Source: CAZOKZ01 sp964580585 (GTDB lineage: Bacteria; Sumerlaeota; Sumerlaeia; SLMS01; JAHLLQ01). Taken from it: a stretch of DNA of 64,000 nucleotides. The DNA lies in contig CAZOKZ010000016.1 of NCBI GenBank assembly GCA_964580585.1, positions 3,616 to 67,615 on the forward strand, in the 5' to 3' direction. The notes below the pieces were generated by a model. The model was not told where the DNA came from. It was given only the letters and a program-made list of their open reading frames with translations, and searched no databases. Shown piece after piece: positions 8,635-17,981 of the stretch. The stretch's first letter is position 1. Every line of letters starts with the position of its first letter. Position numbers and translations under genes: made by a program.

Positions 8635-9908
8635 CCCGCTAACACCTTGCTTGGAGCAGCGTAACAATTCAAATAGGTACGAAAATCAAGGCGATTTGCG
8701 TCAAAGGCGACATCATTGAGCAAGAGCGGCTGGCCTTCCGCCACATCGCTTTTCAAGATCACATTCTCCGCCAGGCAAATCGGAACTCCAGACGGCAATT
8801 GGTGAGGGACGGTGTTTTCAATCAACCCATAACACGTGTGCCCGCCAATACCGTCCAACTCCGTCCCCACCTGTAAATCTTTCTTGGCGTAGGCAAATAC
8901 ATTGGTTTGAAAACCCGCCAGCGGCTCAAGCAACGACTTCCCATATGCAACATCGAACACGCATTGCATGGCCTCGACGTGACACAGATGATAGGGACGG
9001 TAGAATAAATAATATGGTCCATTACCGAGCTTGTAATACTTGAGCATTCCCTGCTGCCACGGATGATCGCATCGCCCGATGGCGAACACTCCCCCATCGG
9101 GTTCGGCGCCGAGAACGTAATCCACAATCGGCACGCCGCTCGCGCGGAAATCATCGAGCGGCAAGAGTTCCAACGCCTCACGCACATGACGCGCGCGCGG
9201 TCCATGCATACCCGTCACATGCGTTTTCATCCCGAGCGCATTCGCCAGCAGTGCCATCTCGATGTTGAGTTTTGTGCCATCGGTGTACGATGCACACATC
9301 TTGTAATCCAGGTTTCGTTTGTCGGCTTCGGGAATAATCGACACGGGATTGGCCGAACGGTCGAGGAAGCCCTTGATATTCCCGCCCATCACCAGATCGA
9401 ACCCCCAATGCCGCAGATCGTCGATCAAGTGGCGAATCACGCCGTGCTGGTCGCCGTCGCAGCTTGTCATTGCCACGCCGTTTTCGCGCGCCATGCGCAG
9501 TAAATGCGGACCAAAAATCAAATCGATCTCGGCGTTCATCAGCACAAGGTGTTTGCCGTTTTTCAACGCCGTTTCAGAGAACTCAAGACCCGCGATAATG
9601 GCGCTGGTCGCTTCGATCAAGACGTCGATGGGTTCGCACGCGGCAACCAGGTCACCGTCCTCGCACACAGCCAGAACGCCCGCGTCAATCGCGGCGATCA
9701 TCGTGGCGGGTGAATCGACAATGCGGTATTCAATCCCGAGCGATTCGATAAACGGCAGTGTTTTTTCGAGAGCGATTTCGGCGACACACAAACATTTCAT
9801 CCCGGGAGTCACAAGCGATTGATACAGCAATCCCTTGCCCATCGCGCCCATGCCGATGATGCCCATTTCCAGGGGTTTTGTCGAGTCTGGGGAGAGAAAA
9901 CGCGCCAT
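8631..9908 (-). CDS. NAD(P)-dependent dehydrogenase with C-terminal SAF domain, homoserine-dehydrogenase-like
   Basis: About 425 aa. The Rossmann motif GIIGMGAMG lies near the N-terminus and is followed by a stretch like homoserine or aspartate dehydrogenases (LIEATSAIIAG, then NAEIDLIFG). The last 100 residues resemble a SAF domain. The substrate is unknown; similar proteins occur in sugar-nucleotide or surface-polysaccharide clusters. The downstream glycosyltransferase overlaps it by 4 nt (ATGA). Start: the ATG at 9908 gives a normal N-terminus, but its ribosome-binding site is weak. ATG 9962 would add 18 residues and has no better signal. It is not a standard threonine-pathway homoserine dehydrogenase, since the C-terminal catalytic region differs. 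Confidence 0.7.
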   Translation of the reverse strand: MARFLSPDSTKPLEMGIIGMGAMGKGLLYQSLVTPGMKCLCVAEIALEKTLPFIESLGIEYRIVDSPATMIAAIDAGVLAVCEDGDLVAACEPIDVLIEATSAIIAGLEFSETALKNGKHLVLMNAEIDLIFGPHLLRMARENGVAMTSCDGDQHGVIRHLIDDLRHWGFDLVMGGNIKGFLDRSANPVSIIPEADKRNLDYKMCASYTDGTKLNIEMALLANALGMKTHVTGMHGPRARHVREALELLPLDDFRASGVPIVDYVLGAEPDGGVFAIGRCDHPWQQGMLKYYKLGNGPYYLFYRPYHLCHVEAMQCVFDVAYGKSLLEPLAGFQTNVFAYAKKDLQVGTELDGIGGHTCYGLIENTVPHQLPSGVPICLAENVILKSDVAEGQPLLLNDVAFDANRLDFRTYLNCYAAPSKVLAG

Positions 9909-9996
9909 GTCCTTTGTCCAAATATCGTGAGATGCTGCCGTAGTGAGTCTTTTCGCAAGCATCGAATTTTTACAAGCTTGAAAGGAGGGACTGCAA

Positions 9997-10161
9997 ATGA
10001 AATATGGACCGGAGAAATCCGATATTCAATGTTCAGGAATTCGTCAACCGATGCCTAAGCTCATGAATCGGTGTTTGCACGACTCGGAAAACTGGGCGTC
10101 TCACTCAGGAGCAACATGCATCCATGCGTTTCAATTTCCACTGCAGCGCAATCATCCCTAA
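9997..10161 (+). CDS. Possible small protein with a strong Shine-Dalgarno sequence
   Basis: A 54-codon frame starts at ATG 9997, 8 nt after AAAGGAGG (9981-9988), one of the strongest ribosome-binding sites in the window. The product begins MKYGPEKSDIQ, has three cysteines and several histidines, no signal peptide and no membrane segment. Its 3' end overlaps the 3' end of the minus-strand gene at 10105. I recognise no family, and the site could be chance or a remnant. Confidence 0.25.
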   Translation: MKYGPEKSDIQCSGIRQPMPKLMNRCLHDSENWASHSGATCIHAFQFPLQRNHP

Positions 10162-10488
10162 TCCCAACACAGTTCCGATGGGATAGATGACACACATGAT
10201 TACCGACAACACCATAACCCAGATTCTTCGGTCAGGACGATTTTTCATCGCCCACATACCCGATGCAAGGATTGCAAATGAAGTCAGCAGGAAACAAACA
10301 AAGAACAATCCATGTAACTCCAACGGAACTTGGTTCGCCCCTGAAAACCACGCCAGCAGAGAAGGTTCTGATGAATTGCTAAAAAGGAAATCAAGATATC
10401 CCAATGAACAGATGAAGAGAACGATACCCATTAAAATGAAACACGCGCCTGCGGTTCGGGAAACAAGTCGGTATGGATTTTCACACAT
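10105..10488 (-). CDS. Small integral membrane protein, unknown function
   Basis: A 127-aa protein with about four hydrophobic segments (near 12-34, 55-76, 87-105 and 105-118) separated by short polar turns. I recognise no family. The start is supported by a purine-rich stretch (GAGAGG) about 11 nt upstream. It lies 30 nt downstream of the larger unknown gene at 10521 on the same strand and could be co-transcribed. Confidence 0.55.
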   Translation of the reverse strand: MCENPYRLVSRTAGACFILMGIVLFICSLGYLDFLFSNSSEPSLLAWFSGANQVPLELHGLFFVCFLLTSFAILASGMWAMKNRPDRRIWVMVLSVIMCVIYPIGTVLGLGMIALQWKLKRMDACCS

Positions 10489-10520
10489 CAGCGGCGATTC
10501 CTCTCATGCTTTAACCGCTG

Positions 10521-11876
10521 CTAGTTCCAATTTTGTGTCTCGTGCGTTGTTGCAACGTTGCTGGGCGTCGGGGGACGGAGCACTTCGACCGTCACGCGCG
10601 GGAACGGAAGGTCCGGGCAACGCAATCGCCCGTGCCATTCGGCTCCTCGCGCCAGCAAAAGCACCCGCGCCAGTTGAGCCCGCGCGGCGTCGGCGGTCTG
10701 AACATGCAAAACATGTTTGAGCACGTGGCGCGCTGCCTCGAAAGGTTGCAATTTTACGTTCACCGATTCGCCGAGCAAATCGAGCTGCACGCCGGGGCGT
10801 TCGCCGCGTTCGATAGCCGCTTCGCAATCCAGTGCATATCGCCGCACCGACTCGACCAACCGATCCATCGCGCGCAGCAACAGCACATATCCCGATTTGT
10901 CGAAATCCAGCGCGAGCGATTCGGTCATCCAGCGATCCGGCGGGCGTTCGCGCGCGTCCTCCTCGTCGTCGAGCCCGTCGATATCGGTCACGACCGAGGT
11001 ACGCCAGGAGCGCAGGCGTAATTCTTCGTCGGCGAACGCCTCGGCCAGCACGTCGGAGGAAAATTTACGGCGACTGAGCAGGCTGTAGCTCGTCAGACAA
11101 TCGGCCAACGCATTGGAATGCGCCGCTCCTTGCACCAAATCGAGCTGGGTTTTCAACGCGCCGTCCTGCAGCAAGTACCACTGGCCGTGCAGCGGGCGGA
11201 AATGGTCTTCTAAAAACCGCACGGGATTAGGAGGACGATGCGCGGCGGCGAATTCACGAAACGACGAGCGATTTTTCGGTCCAACGCCGTTTTCATCGGC
11301 GAGACGAGCCAGATGCAGCCAATCGAAAAAACGCGCCATCACGCCGTGGGTCGAATCGAGCGAACTGCCAATGCGCGCGCTCCAAAGCGCGGTCCAATCG
11401 GCCAGTTCGCGCGCGCGTTGCCGCATGGATTTGCGCGGAAACGCCACCAGCGACCCGCGCGAGAGCGACTGAATGTCCAGCAAAGGCAATAACCGGTCGT
11501 CGATGTCCTCGCGCCCGCTTGCCGCGATCAAAATGTCCTCTTCCTCGCGGTCGATCAGGTGCGCCCCCTGTCCGCCGAGCAGCAGCAAATACGGCGACGC
11601 CAGCTTGTCGTGCTCGAGCGCGGCAAATACCTGGCGGTGCAACGGCAGCAGGTCCTGGTACGCTTGGAAACTGGGCGCCAAGTCAGGCAAATCGGCCCCG
11701 AGCGCCAGCACCATCAGCGTTTGTCCGTCGGGCAGGGCAAGCGTCACCCACAACGCGCCTTCGAGCGCATCGCGCCGACGCGTGGGTAAAGCTTGCAACT
11801 CGTTAAGCCGACTCAGCCCCCAACCCAGGTGGCTGAGCTGGAAAAGGAATTGCTTCAAACAGGTTTCCGAAGACAT
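10521..11876 (-). CDS. Unrecognised 451-aa cytosolic protein
   Basis: The frame is long, GC-rich and has consistent coding bias, so it is a real gene, but I recognise no family. It has no signal peptide or membrane segment. It is rich in Leu, Arg and Ala, with amphipathic helices, and has an acidic patch about 335-345 (IDGLDDEEDARE). A beta-rich first quarter contains LIDREEEDILIAASG. ATG 11876 is taken as start; a TTG 21 nt upstream is the only longer alternative, and neither has a clear ribosome-binding site. Possible roles such as restriction-system or nucleic-acid-associated protein are guesses I do not support. Confidence 0.6.
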   Translation of the reverse strand: MSSETCLKQFLFQLSHLGWGLSRLNELQALPTRRRDALEGALWVTLALPDGQTLMVLALGADLPDLAPSFQAYQDLLPLHRQVFAALEHDKLASPYLLLLGGQGAHLIDREEEDILIAASGREDIDDRLLPLLDIQSLSRGSLVAFPRKSMRQRARELADWTALWSARIGSSLDSTHGVMARFFDWLHLARLADENGVGPKNRSSFREFAAAHRPPNPVRFLEDHFRPLHGQWYLLQDGALKTQLDLVQGAAHSNALADCLTSYSLLSRRKFSSDVLAEAFADEELRLRSWRTSVVTDIDGLDDEEDARERPPDRWMTESLALDFDKSGYVLLLRAMDRLVESVRRYALDCEAAIERGERPGVQLDLLGESVNVKLQPFEAARHVLKHVLHVQTADAARAQLARVLLLARGAEWHGRLRCPDLPFPRVTVEVLRPPTPSNVATTHETQNWN

Positions 11877-12062
11877 CAATGGATCGTCGTCGCCCAAGGG
11901 TGAATTTCGCGCAGTGTAACCAGACGAGGAATACGGGATTGCCCCAGGTCGGCACCACCAAAAAGCGAACCGACCCTCAACGTTTTAATTGAAACCGGCG
12001 GCAACGTGATTAAGATATCGCCCGTGCTCCCGATACGGACACCCCCATAAGGACTCCCACGA

Positions 12063-12527
12063 GTGCGTCTCATCATCTGGATTGTATTTCTCGCTACGCT
12101 TGCTCTGATTTGGAGCCGCGAACTGCTCGCATACGCCAAGGCCCGCCGTTCCGCGCCCGACGACGATACACGCCTGCGACTGATCAAACGATTCCGCCGT
12201 CGTTCGTTGGGCGTATTCGTGCTGCTGCTGCTCGGCACGAGCGTGGATTTGTCGAACTATCTCGATCCCGTGCTCGCCCCCGAAGAAATGCTCGGTTACT
12301 ACGGCATGTGCCTGATCGAACTCATCTGGCTCGGATTGATAGCCTCGCGCGACATCACCGACGTGCTGGAAGTTTACGCCAATTCACAGACAGAAATGAC
12401 GATCCAGGCCTTGGTGGAAATCGAGCAGCAAATCGAAGCCGCCAAAGACCCCGACGAACGTAAGATTCCGATTTTGAAGTTCCCGGCGGAAGGGGGGAAA
12501 AACGAGAATGGCATTTCGCATACTTAA
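12063..12527 (+). CDS. Membrane protein with cytoplasmic helical tail, unknown
   Basis: A 154-aa protein with a GTG start, preceded by TAAGGA about 10 nt upstream. A transmembrane helix spans about 3-21, a basic loop lies at 28-47, and a second hydrophobic stretch (GVFVLLLLGTSVDL) and a third near 83-92 follow. The C-terminal 60 residues are charged and helical (VEIEQQIEAAKDPDERK). No family recognised. It is divergent from the unknown gene at 10521. Confidence 0.55.
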   Translation: MRLIIWIVFLATLALIWSRELLAYAKARRSAPDDDTRLRLIKRFRRRSLGVFVLLLLGTSVDLSNYLDPVLAPEEMLGYYGMCLIELIWLGLIASRDITDVLEVYANSQTEMTIQALVEIEQQIEAAKDPDERKIPILKFPAEGGKNENGISHT

Positions 12528-12625
12528 CCGGGAACGGGCAGGAAATTCGACGAGCTCGAAGTGAAAGCAGGACACTGACAAAATGATACTTATTTTCATT
12601 TTGCAGAATGCATGGGGAGTCTAAT

Positions 12626-12931
12626 ATGCTTTTACCTCTACCAATTTATTCACTACTTAATTTGGCAGCCGTATCTGGTGCTGCATCACTGCTGTATACA
12701 ATAAGAATGAATCGACTCTTAAAAGAGAAAGCTAATCGCCCTGTAAAAATTTTTGAACGACGTTGTCTGCTTCATTTTGGAGGATTTATGTATGTAGTGA
12801 GTCGTGATTTTCGCGATGCAGGTCTATTTAAAGAACATCCCAAATTGTATAATAGGCAATTTGCTGCATATTGTGGCTGGTGGGTATTTTCCATATTGTA
12901 TATATTTTGTGCAGTTTATTTCTTAGACTAA
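12626..12931 (+). CDS. Small AT-rich membrane protein, unknown
   Basis: A 101-aa protein. ATG 12626 is chosen over ATG 12608 because GGGGAGT lies 5-7 nt before it. Hydrophobic segments occur at about 5-25 and 80-100, with a basic middle containing KIFERRCLLHFGGF. Base composition is clearly lower in GC than its neighbours, with many A/T third positions, so it may be a recent arrival. No family recognised. Confidence 0.5.
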   Translation: MLLPLPIYSLLNLAAVSGAASLLYTIRMNRLLKEKANRPVKIFERRCLLHFGGFMYVVSRDFRDAGLFKEHPKLYNRQFAAYCGWWVFSILYIFCAVYFLD

Positions 12932-13045
12932 GAATGTGATGTTTGAGTAGCGCAGAAAATTGAATTCCCTCCAGTGGTATTTCAATTGTTTGTATTTTGC
13001 CCGCGCCAAATGGTCAAATCGTGTTTGGCCCCATTCTCCAATCAC

Positions 13046-14287
13046 TCACCTCACCGCAAATCGTTTCAGCCCCAAAAACTCCGCTTCCTTAATGGGTTGT
13101 TTACCCGTCGCGAGGTCGGCCATGATTTCGCCAATCAGCGGCGCGAATTTGAAGCCATGCCCGCTGAAGCCGACGGCAAGGCTGACGCGCGAATCGTTCG
13201 GATGACGGTCGATAATAAAGTGTCCGTCCGGCGTCAGCGAATACTGGCAAATGAGCGAATCCGACGGCACCAGGTCGCGTTGCTCTTCAGAGAGCAACGC
13301 GGGCGTCAGATATTTGCGCGCGAATTCCTCGACCATCGGGCGCACGATTTCTTCCTGCTCTTCGGCGCGGCTTTCCACGAGCATTTCGTCACCGGTGGAG
13401 AGCACGCCAACGTCCAGGATCTCGGGCGTGTTGTCGTGCCGGGCGATCTTGATACCGTCTTCGACGGTATCGCCGTTGTCGGGCACGCCATAATATACGC
13501 CGTTTTCATTTTCTGCCGCAAAGCAGGGAAAATTCTGGGGATGCGCGCGTTCAACGTCGGCGGGCATGTACCAGAAAAGCAATTTGCGCACGAGCGTCAG
13601 CTCGATCCCCAGGTTGGCAAGGATCGGTTTGGCCCAGGGGCCTTGCGTTAAAATCAAATGCTGAGCGTGGAATCGTTTTTCTTCGGTTTCGACTTCAACG
13701 CCTCGGCTGTTCGATGTCCAGTTTTCCACGTGACAGCAATCGACCAGCGTCGCGCCCTGGCTGCGTGCCACGTTGACAAGGGCATTTCGCGCGCGTTGGG
13801 CGTAAATATAGCCGCCTTCGGGTTCGAAGATGGCTTTCATTTCGGGATCGTTCTCGAGAGTGAAACCGGGAAAGCGCTGGTTGACCGAGGCGGCGGGAAT
13901 GTCTTCGCAGGACAAGCCATGCAGTGCGGTGGCTTTACGCAGACCGCGAATTAAGCGGCTGTCTTCGCACCCAATCGAAAGCACGCCGCACATATTCAGC
14001 AGCGTATCGTCGGCTTCGGCTTCGAGTTCGCGCCAACCTTCGTAGGCGCGCTCCATCAGGGGAACGTAATTCGGGTGCTCGAAGTAGGCTTTGCGGATGA
14101 CGCGCGTCGATCCATGGGAACTGCCATGATCGTGCAGGAGATCGAATTGCTCCAGTCCCAGGACTCGGATTCCGCGTTGGGCAAGGCGCCAGCAAACGCT
14201 GAGGCCCATAATGCCCAATCCAACAACAATCACGTCATACCGCTCGGGAGGTTCTGAATCGCCGGGCGATTCATTGCCGGTCATCAT
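13046..14287 (-). CDS. N-methyl-L-tryptophan oxidase / monomeric sarcosine oxidase family flavoenzyme
   Basis: A 413-aa FAD enzyme expected to oxidise an N-methyl amino acid, releasing formaldehyde and hydrogen peroxide. The dinucleotide motif GLGIMG (23-28) starts the FAD domain. The HGSSHGSTRVIR stretch and the C-terminal GFSGHGFKFAP block are family signatures. C347 in ICQYSLTPDGHF aligns with the cysteine that covalently holds FAD in monomeric sarcosine oxidase. The length fits, with a 15-residue N-terminal extension. AAAGG lies 8 nt before the first ATG. Substrate (sarcosine, N-methyltryptophan or another secondary amine) is undetermined. It is cytosolic and apparently monocistronic. Confidence 0.88.
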   Translation of the reverse strand: MMTGNESPGDSEPPERYDVIVVGLGIMGLSVCWRLAQRGIRVLGLEQFDLLHDHGSSHGSTRVIRKAYFEHPNYVPLMERAYEGWRELEAEADDTLLNMCGVLSIGCEDSRLIRGLRKATALHGLSCEDIPAASVNQRFPGFTLENDPEMKAIFEPEGGYIYAQRARNALVNVARSQGATLVDCCHVENWTSNSRGVEVETEEKRFHAQHLILTQGPWAKPILANLGIELTLVRKLLFWYMPADVERAHPQNFPCFAAENENGVYYGVPDNGDTVEDGIKIARHDNTPEILDVGVLSTGDEMLVESRAEEQEEIVRPMVEEFARKYLTPALLSEEQRDLVPSDSLICQYSLTPDGHFIIDRHPNDSRVSLAVGFSGHGFKFAPLIGEIMADLATGKQPIKEAEFLGLKRFAVR

Positions 14288-14323
14288 GCGCGCCTTTCTT
14301 CAAGAGTTATAGGTTCAACCTGA

Positions 14324-16798
14324 TCATTCTTTTCTAACGGACTGGGGCGTTGTCAATCCTTGCTGACAATCTTTAAAGGTAAACAGAATCAAAAGCAGCG
14401 CCACAATTGCGCTCAACGGCATCGAAACACGCGTGGCGAATGGCAGGTGAAACGCGCGTTCAGCCCTCCAACGTCCGACAGGCAAAGCTATCGAACGTCC
14501 TTCGGATTCGAGGCGCTCGCCCACTTGATTTTCTGCCACAATGCGCCATCCGGGATACTCGACTTCCGAAAAATGCAGGGTCAACCCCTCGGCGGGCACC
14601 TCGATATCCAGCGCCTGACGGTCCGCCGTTCGTTCGACGTTTTGCGGTACGGCGTTTGGCAAACGTTCATCCAGTCCCGGCCACTGACTATTCGTCGAAA
14701 GCCATGCCCATCCGGCAGCGTCGGGATTTTCCCATATTTCCAGCAAGAATCCGGGAAACGTAAATTGCCCGGCGGGGCGCAGGCCCATGTCGTGCAGCCG
14801 TGCGCGGAATCCCTCGGAGCGAACGCGTTCGATATAAAGCAAAACATGCGTGGCGTTGTAGGCGTCGAGCGGCCAATCGCGTACCAGATCGGGAGCCGAC
14901 AGGAACGCCCCCTGACGGCTGGGAGGATCGCCTTCGCGTTCGGAGAGTTGGCGAAAATCGTCCACGTAACTCTTCAGCGACAGCGGATAATATCCCCGCA
15001 TCGATTGCAGACCAAACATCACGGGTCGATCGCAGGAAAGTTCACGCGTGAATTCGTCCGTAAAATACCCAATCATGGAATCGTCGTAAAATAATCGACC
15101 GCTGAGATGAGATTCTAATGATTCGACCAAATCGGTTGGCGGATAGAAGTAGGTCTGGAACTCGTTTGCCGCAATGCGGTGGTAAGGCGCTTCACTCGGC
15201 AGGTCGAAACGCGGAATATCGAGCGGAATCGGTGTGCGAAACGGCAGCCAGAACAGAAAGAGGTCCAATACCAACGCGCCAACGACCAATCCCTGTGCCA
15301 CACGCGGTGCGAGTTTTTCCTTGAGCAACAAAACACCGCTCGCCCCCACCACCAGCACAAGAACCAAAGCCATTTGGACACTCTTGCCCGCCGTGCGAAT
15401 CAAATGCGCCGCGATATCCGGATCTGCGGCGATGGGCATTTGATCGAATCCGAACCATTCAAGCGTCGGAATCAGGAACACATACAAAAACAGCAACCCA
15501 ACCAGCGCGACTCCACTGGTGACCGACCAAACGATCACTCGACGGCGCGTTTCGTTTTCACGCGTTTCAATTGCGCGAACAAGCAATTGCGCCCCCCACG
15601 CCGCGCCATACGCAATGGTCAAAAACGTCCACAATTGCCAACGCGACGGCACGCGGAAGAGCTTGAAACCGGGAATGAATTCGTAAAGCAGCTTGTAAAG
15701 CGGCGTGTTTTTCCCAAGTCCCACCAGCAAGCCCACGACGAACAGCGTCAGCAATCCGACCACCCAACGTCGATCTTCGCGCGACAAGCCCCCGCCCTCC
15801 GGTCCACCTTTCCTCCAGCCCGCCAGCAACACGATGGCGGCAAAACCGGCTAAGAGTAATCCGACGATGCCCGGATAAATGTTGGATTCGTAAAAGCCTG
15901 TTTCAACAGCCCCCCAGTGCAAATATTCGTTATTTCCGGTCTCGAAAAACCCAGGCAACAAATCGGTCATCAGCATACGCGGTTCGAGTGAGCCGTCGGT
16001 CAGGTACTCCCAGCTTTCATCCGCGCCTCGATTGGCACCCAGCGAGGCAAATTGTTTCGAGGCATAGAGCTGCGGAAATACAACAATCGTCATCAACAAT
16101 CCGGCGGCCATAAAATGCCCGGCGATTTTCAGTCGAGATCGCCAATCGCCCTCGAAAAACACCAGTCGAAGAATCAACCAGATGCCGAGGCCTCCCCAGG
16201 CGATGTGAACCAGTTGCGGCGCTCCGGCCAGGAACTGCATCGCTCCGCAAAGTGCCAGCGCTGCCGTTGCTCTCCGGTTTTCCGGCCCACATTCATCCGC
16301 AAAGCGCCAAATCCAGGGCACCCACGAGAGTGAATACGTAAAAATCAGGACTCCATTAACTAGCCGGAGTATCTGGAACCCGCCAAACATCCAGACAAAT
16401 GCTCCAATAGCGGCGGGTAAACGGTCGAACCGCCGACGCGCCAGCCGATAAAAACCCCAACCACCGAACATGGTATGCGCCAACACCAGCCAGGTGGTGG
16501 CACGTTCAATGGGAAGGCCCAACCAGTAAAGCCAATTCGGCGGGTAAAGCACGCCTGCCTGCGTATTAGCGAAAAAAGGATAACCGGAAAAACTCGATGC
16601 GTACCAACCAGTGGTGAATCCCTCGCGCAGCCAATACGCGCGCAGGGGATAATCCTGGTTCACGATGTCGCCGCCGCAAAATACCACGCTGCCCCACACG
16701 GCACCGCCATGGAAGAGAGCCATGCCCAGCACCAACAGCCCAAAACCCAGGAGAACTGTTTTGATGGTGAGAGATGAGTGGGACGATTGATCGGGCAC
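14324..16798 (-). CDS. YfhO-like polytopic membrane protein
   Basis: An 824-aa GTG-initiated protein. A first transmembrane helix is followed by the loop GDIVNQDYPLRAYWLREG, with acidic residues placed as in GT-C glycosyltransferases, then about ten further hydrophobic helices to residue ~530. A soluble domain (540-780) and a last helix at about 790-810 complete it. This layout matches the YfhO family, some members of which modify lipoteichoic acids or other polymers with sugars. Acceptor and donor are unknown. It follows the oxidase gene by about 36 nt on the same strand order but is likely an independent unit, since the oxidase lies downstream. Confidence 0.75.
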   Translation of the reverse strand: MPDQSSHSSLTIKTVLLGFGLLVLGMALFHGGAVWGSVVFCGGDIVNQDYPLRAYWLREGFTTGWYASSFSGYPFFANTQAGVLYPPNWLYWLGLPIERATTWLVLAHTMFGGWGFYRLARRRFDRLPAAIGAFVWMFGGFQILRLVNGVLIFTYSLSWVPWIWRFADECGPENRRATAALALCGAMQFLAGAPQLVHIAWGGLGIWLILRLVFFEGDWRSRLKIAGHFMAAGLLMTIVVFPQLYASKQFASLGANRGADESWEYLTDGSLEPRMLMTDLLPGFFETGNNEYLHWGAVETGFYESNIYPGIVGLLLAGFAAIVLLAGWRKGGPEGGGLSREDRRWVVGLLTLFVVGLLVGLGKNTPLYKLLYEFIPGFKLFRVPSRWQLWTFLTIAYGAAWGAQLLVRAIETRENETRRRVIVWSVTSGVALVGLLFLYVFLIPTLEWFGFDQMPIAADPDIAAHLIRTAGKSVQMALVLVLVVGASGVLLLKEKLAPRVAQGLVVGALVLDLFLFWLPFRTPIPLDIPRFDLPSEAPYHRIAANEFQTYFYPPTDLVESLESHLSGRLFYDDSMIGYFTDEFTRELSCDRPVMFGLQSMRGYYPLSLKSYVDDFRQLSEREGDPPSRQGAFLSAPDLVRDWPLDAYNATHVLLYIERVRSEGFRARLHDMGLRPAGQFTFPGFLLEIWENPDAAGWAWLSTNSQWPGLDERLPNAVPQNVERTADRQALDIEVPAEGLTLHFSEVEYPGWRIVAENQVGERLESEGRSIALPVGRWRAERAFHLPFATRVSMPLSAIVALLLILFTFKDCQQGLTTPQSVRKE

Positions 16799-16948
16799 AG
16801 AGTTTTCTCGGAATGATTATGGCGGTTCGCACGATGTTGGCATTGCGCCAGCGAAAGCTTATCGTAGGGTGTCGTCTCCCGGGCGCAAGGTCATCCTCGC
16901 CCCGGACGTTTTCCGTTTTGCGAATCCACCGAAAGCCACGCCCATCCC

Positions 16949-17524
16949 ATGCCGCTTCACATCGCCCTCGTTCACCATCCGACCGTCGATAAACAGGGCG
17001 CCGTGGCCGCCACGAGCGTGACGAACCTGGATATCCACGATCTTTCACGCGCCGGGCGCACATACGGTGTCGATGGGATGTGGATCGTTCACCCCTACCC
17101 CGCCATGCACCAGTACGTGCGACGGGTTCTCTCGCACTGGACCGAAGGCTGGGGCTCGGCGTACAATCCCACCCGGGCAGAATCGCTGCATGTGACCGAG
17201 TTAGCCGAAGATTTGGGGCAGGTTGCCACACGTCTGGAGGCGATGTATCCCGGTCGCGAGATCGTCTGGGTTGCCACAAGCGCCCGCAAAACCACCAACA
17301 CGGTATCGTACCAGGAAATGCGGGAATGGCTGCACGACCCGAGCGACGAGCGCGTGTTTTGCCTGTTGTTTGGAACGGGATGGGGGTTGCACGCTTGCGT
17401 CCTGGAGGAAATGGATTATATCCTGGAGCCCATCTACGGCCCAACGCCGTGGAATCACTTGTCGGTGCGGGCGGCAGCAGGCATTATCCTGGACCGATTG
17501 CTGGGATTGGGTCGTCCCGACTAA
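16949..17524 (+). CDS. SPOUT-like RNA methyltransferase domain protein (Methyltrn_RNA_4 type)
   Basis: A 191-aa protein. Signature stretches are IALVHHPTVDKQG at the N-terminus, TSVTNLDIHDLSR, then LLFGTGWGLH and the C-terminal WNHLSVRAAAGIILDRLLG, which form the knotted SAM-binding region of this family. Relatives are found alone or fused to TrmD in Thermotoga and other bacteria and are assumed to methylate tRNA or rRNA. The exact target is unknown. It starts a run of four plus-strand genes, two of them unrecognised (17625 and 17982) and one a PLP homeostasis protein. Confidence 0.85.
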   Translation: MPLHIALVHHPTVDKQGAVAATSVTNLDIHDLSRAGRTYGVDGMWIVHPYPAMHQYVRRVLSHWTEGWGSAYNPTRAESLHVTELAEDLGQVATRLEAMYPGREIVWVATSARKTTNTVSYQEMREWLHDPSDERVFCLLFGTGWGLHACVLEEMDYILEPIYGPTPWNHLSVRAAAGIILDRLLGLGRPD

Positions 17525-17624
17525 AATTTTCGCCAACGGAATAAAACAGGTTGGGTATTCCGGCGAAAGTGTTCTACAATTATTTGATGTCCGGGAATTT
17601 GGACCACGATACGAAGGAGTTTTC

Positions 17625-17960
17625 ATGGGTACGGATAGACCAGAACCACAACCCGATGCCCCAACCGAGGTTTCCCCCTCTCGGTTTCACGAACCCAAAC
17701 GCGCGGGTCTGGACCCAGCCGATGCGGTGGATTTGGATAAACCCGAAGAGGAACCCAATGCCGAGTTGCGCGCCCAAATGCTTGAGGAATTCACCAAAAT
17801 TCTCTCGGCAATCAACACGGCTAACAACCAGTTGCGCAAATTCGAACAAAACCACCCGGGCCTGGTGGCCCCTAATATTTTACGTGTCTGGGAAGACGGT
17901 CTGAAAGAGACCTCGACAGTCATGTTTCGCGAATATTATCGAATGCGCAACGAGCAGTAA
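17625..17960 (+). CDS. Unrecognised protein, paralogue of the gene at 17982
   Basis: A 111-aa protein starting at ATG 17625, with AAGGAG at 17614-17619. The first 45 residues are Pro/Asp/Glu-rich and look disordered. Residues about 48-110 form a helical module with the pattern ILSAINTANNQLRKFE, WEDGLKETSTVMFREYY and RMRNEQ. The same module occurs in the next gene, 22 nt downstream, so the two arose by duplication and are probably co-expressed. No signal peptide. I recognise no family and assign no function. Confidence 0.7.
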   Translation: MGTDRPEPQPDAPTEVSPSRFHEPKRAGLDPADAVDLDKPEEEPNAELRAQMLEEFTKILSAINTANNQLRKFEQNHPGLVAPNILRVWEDGLKETSTVMFREYYRMRNEQ

Positions 17961-17981
17961 AAACGGAAAGGAAGTATCAAC

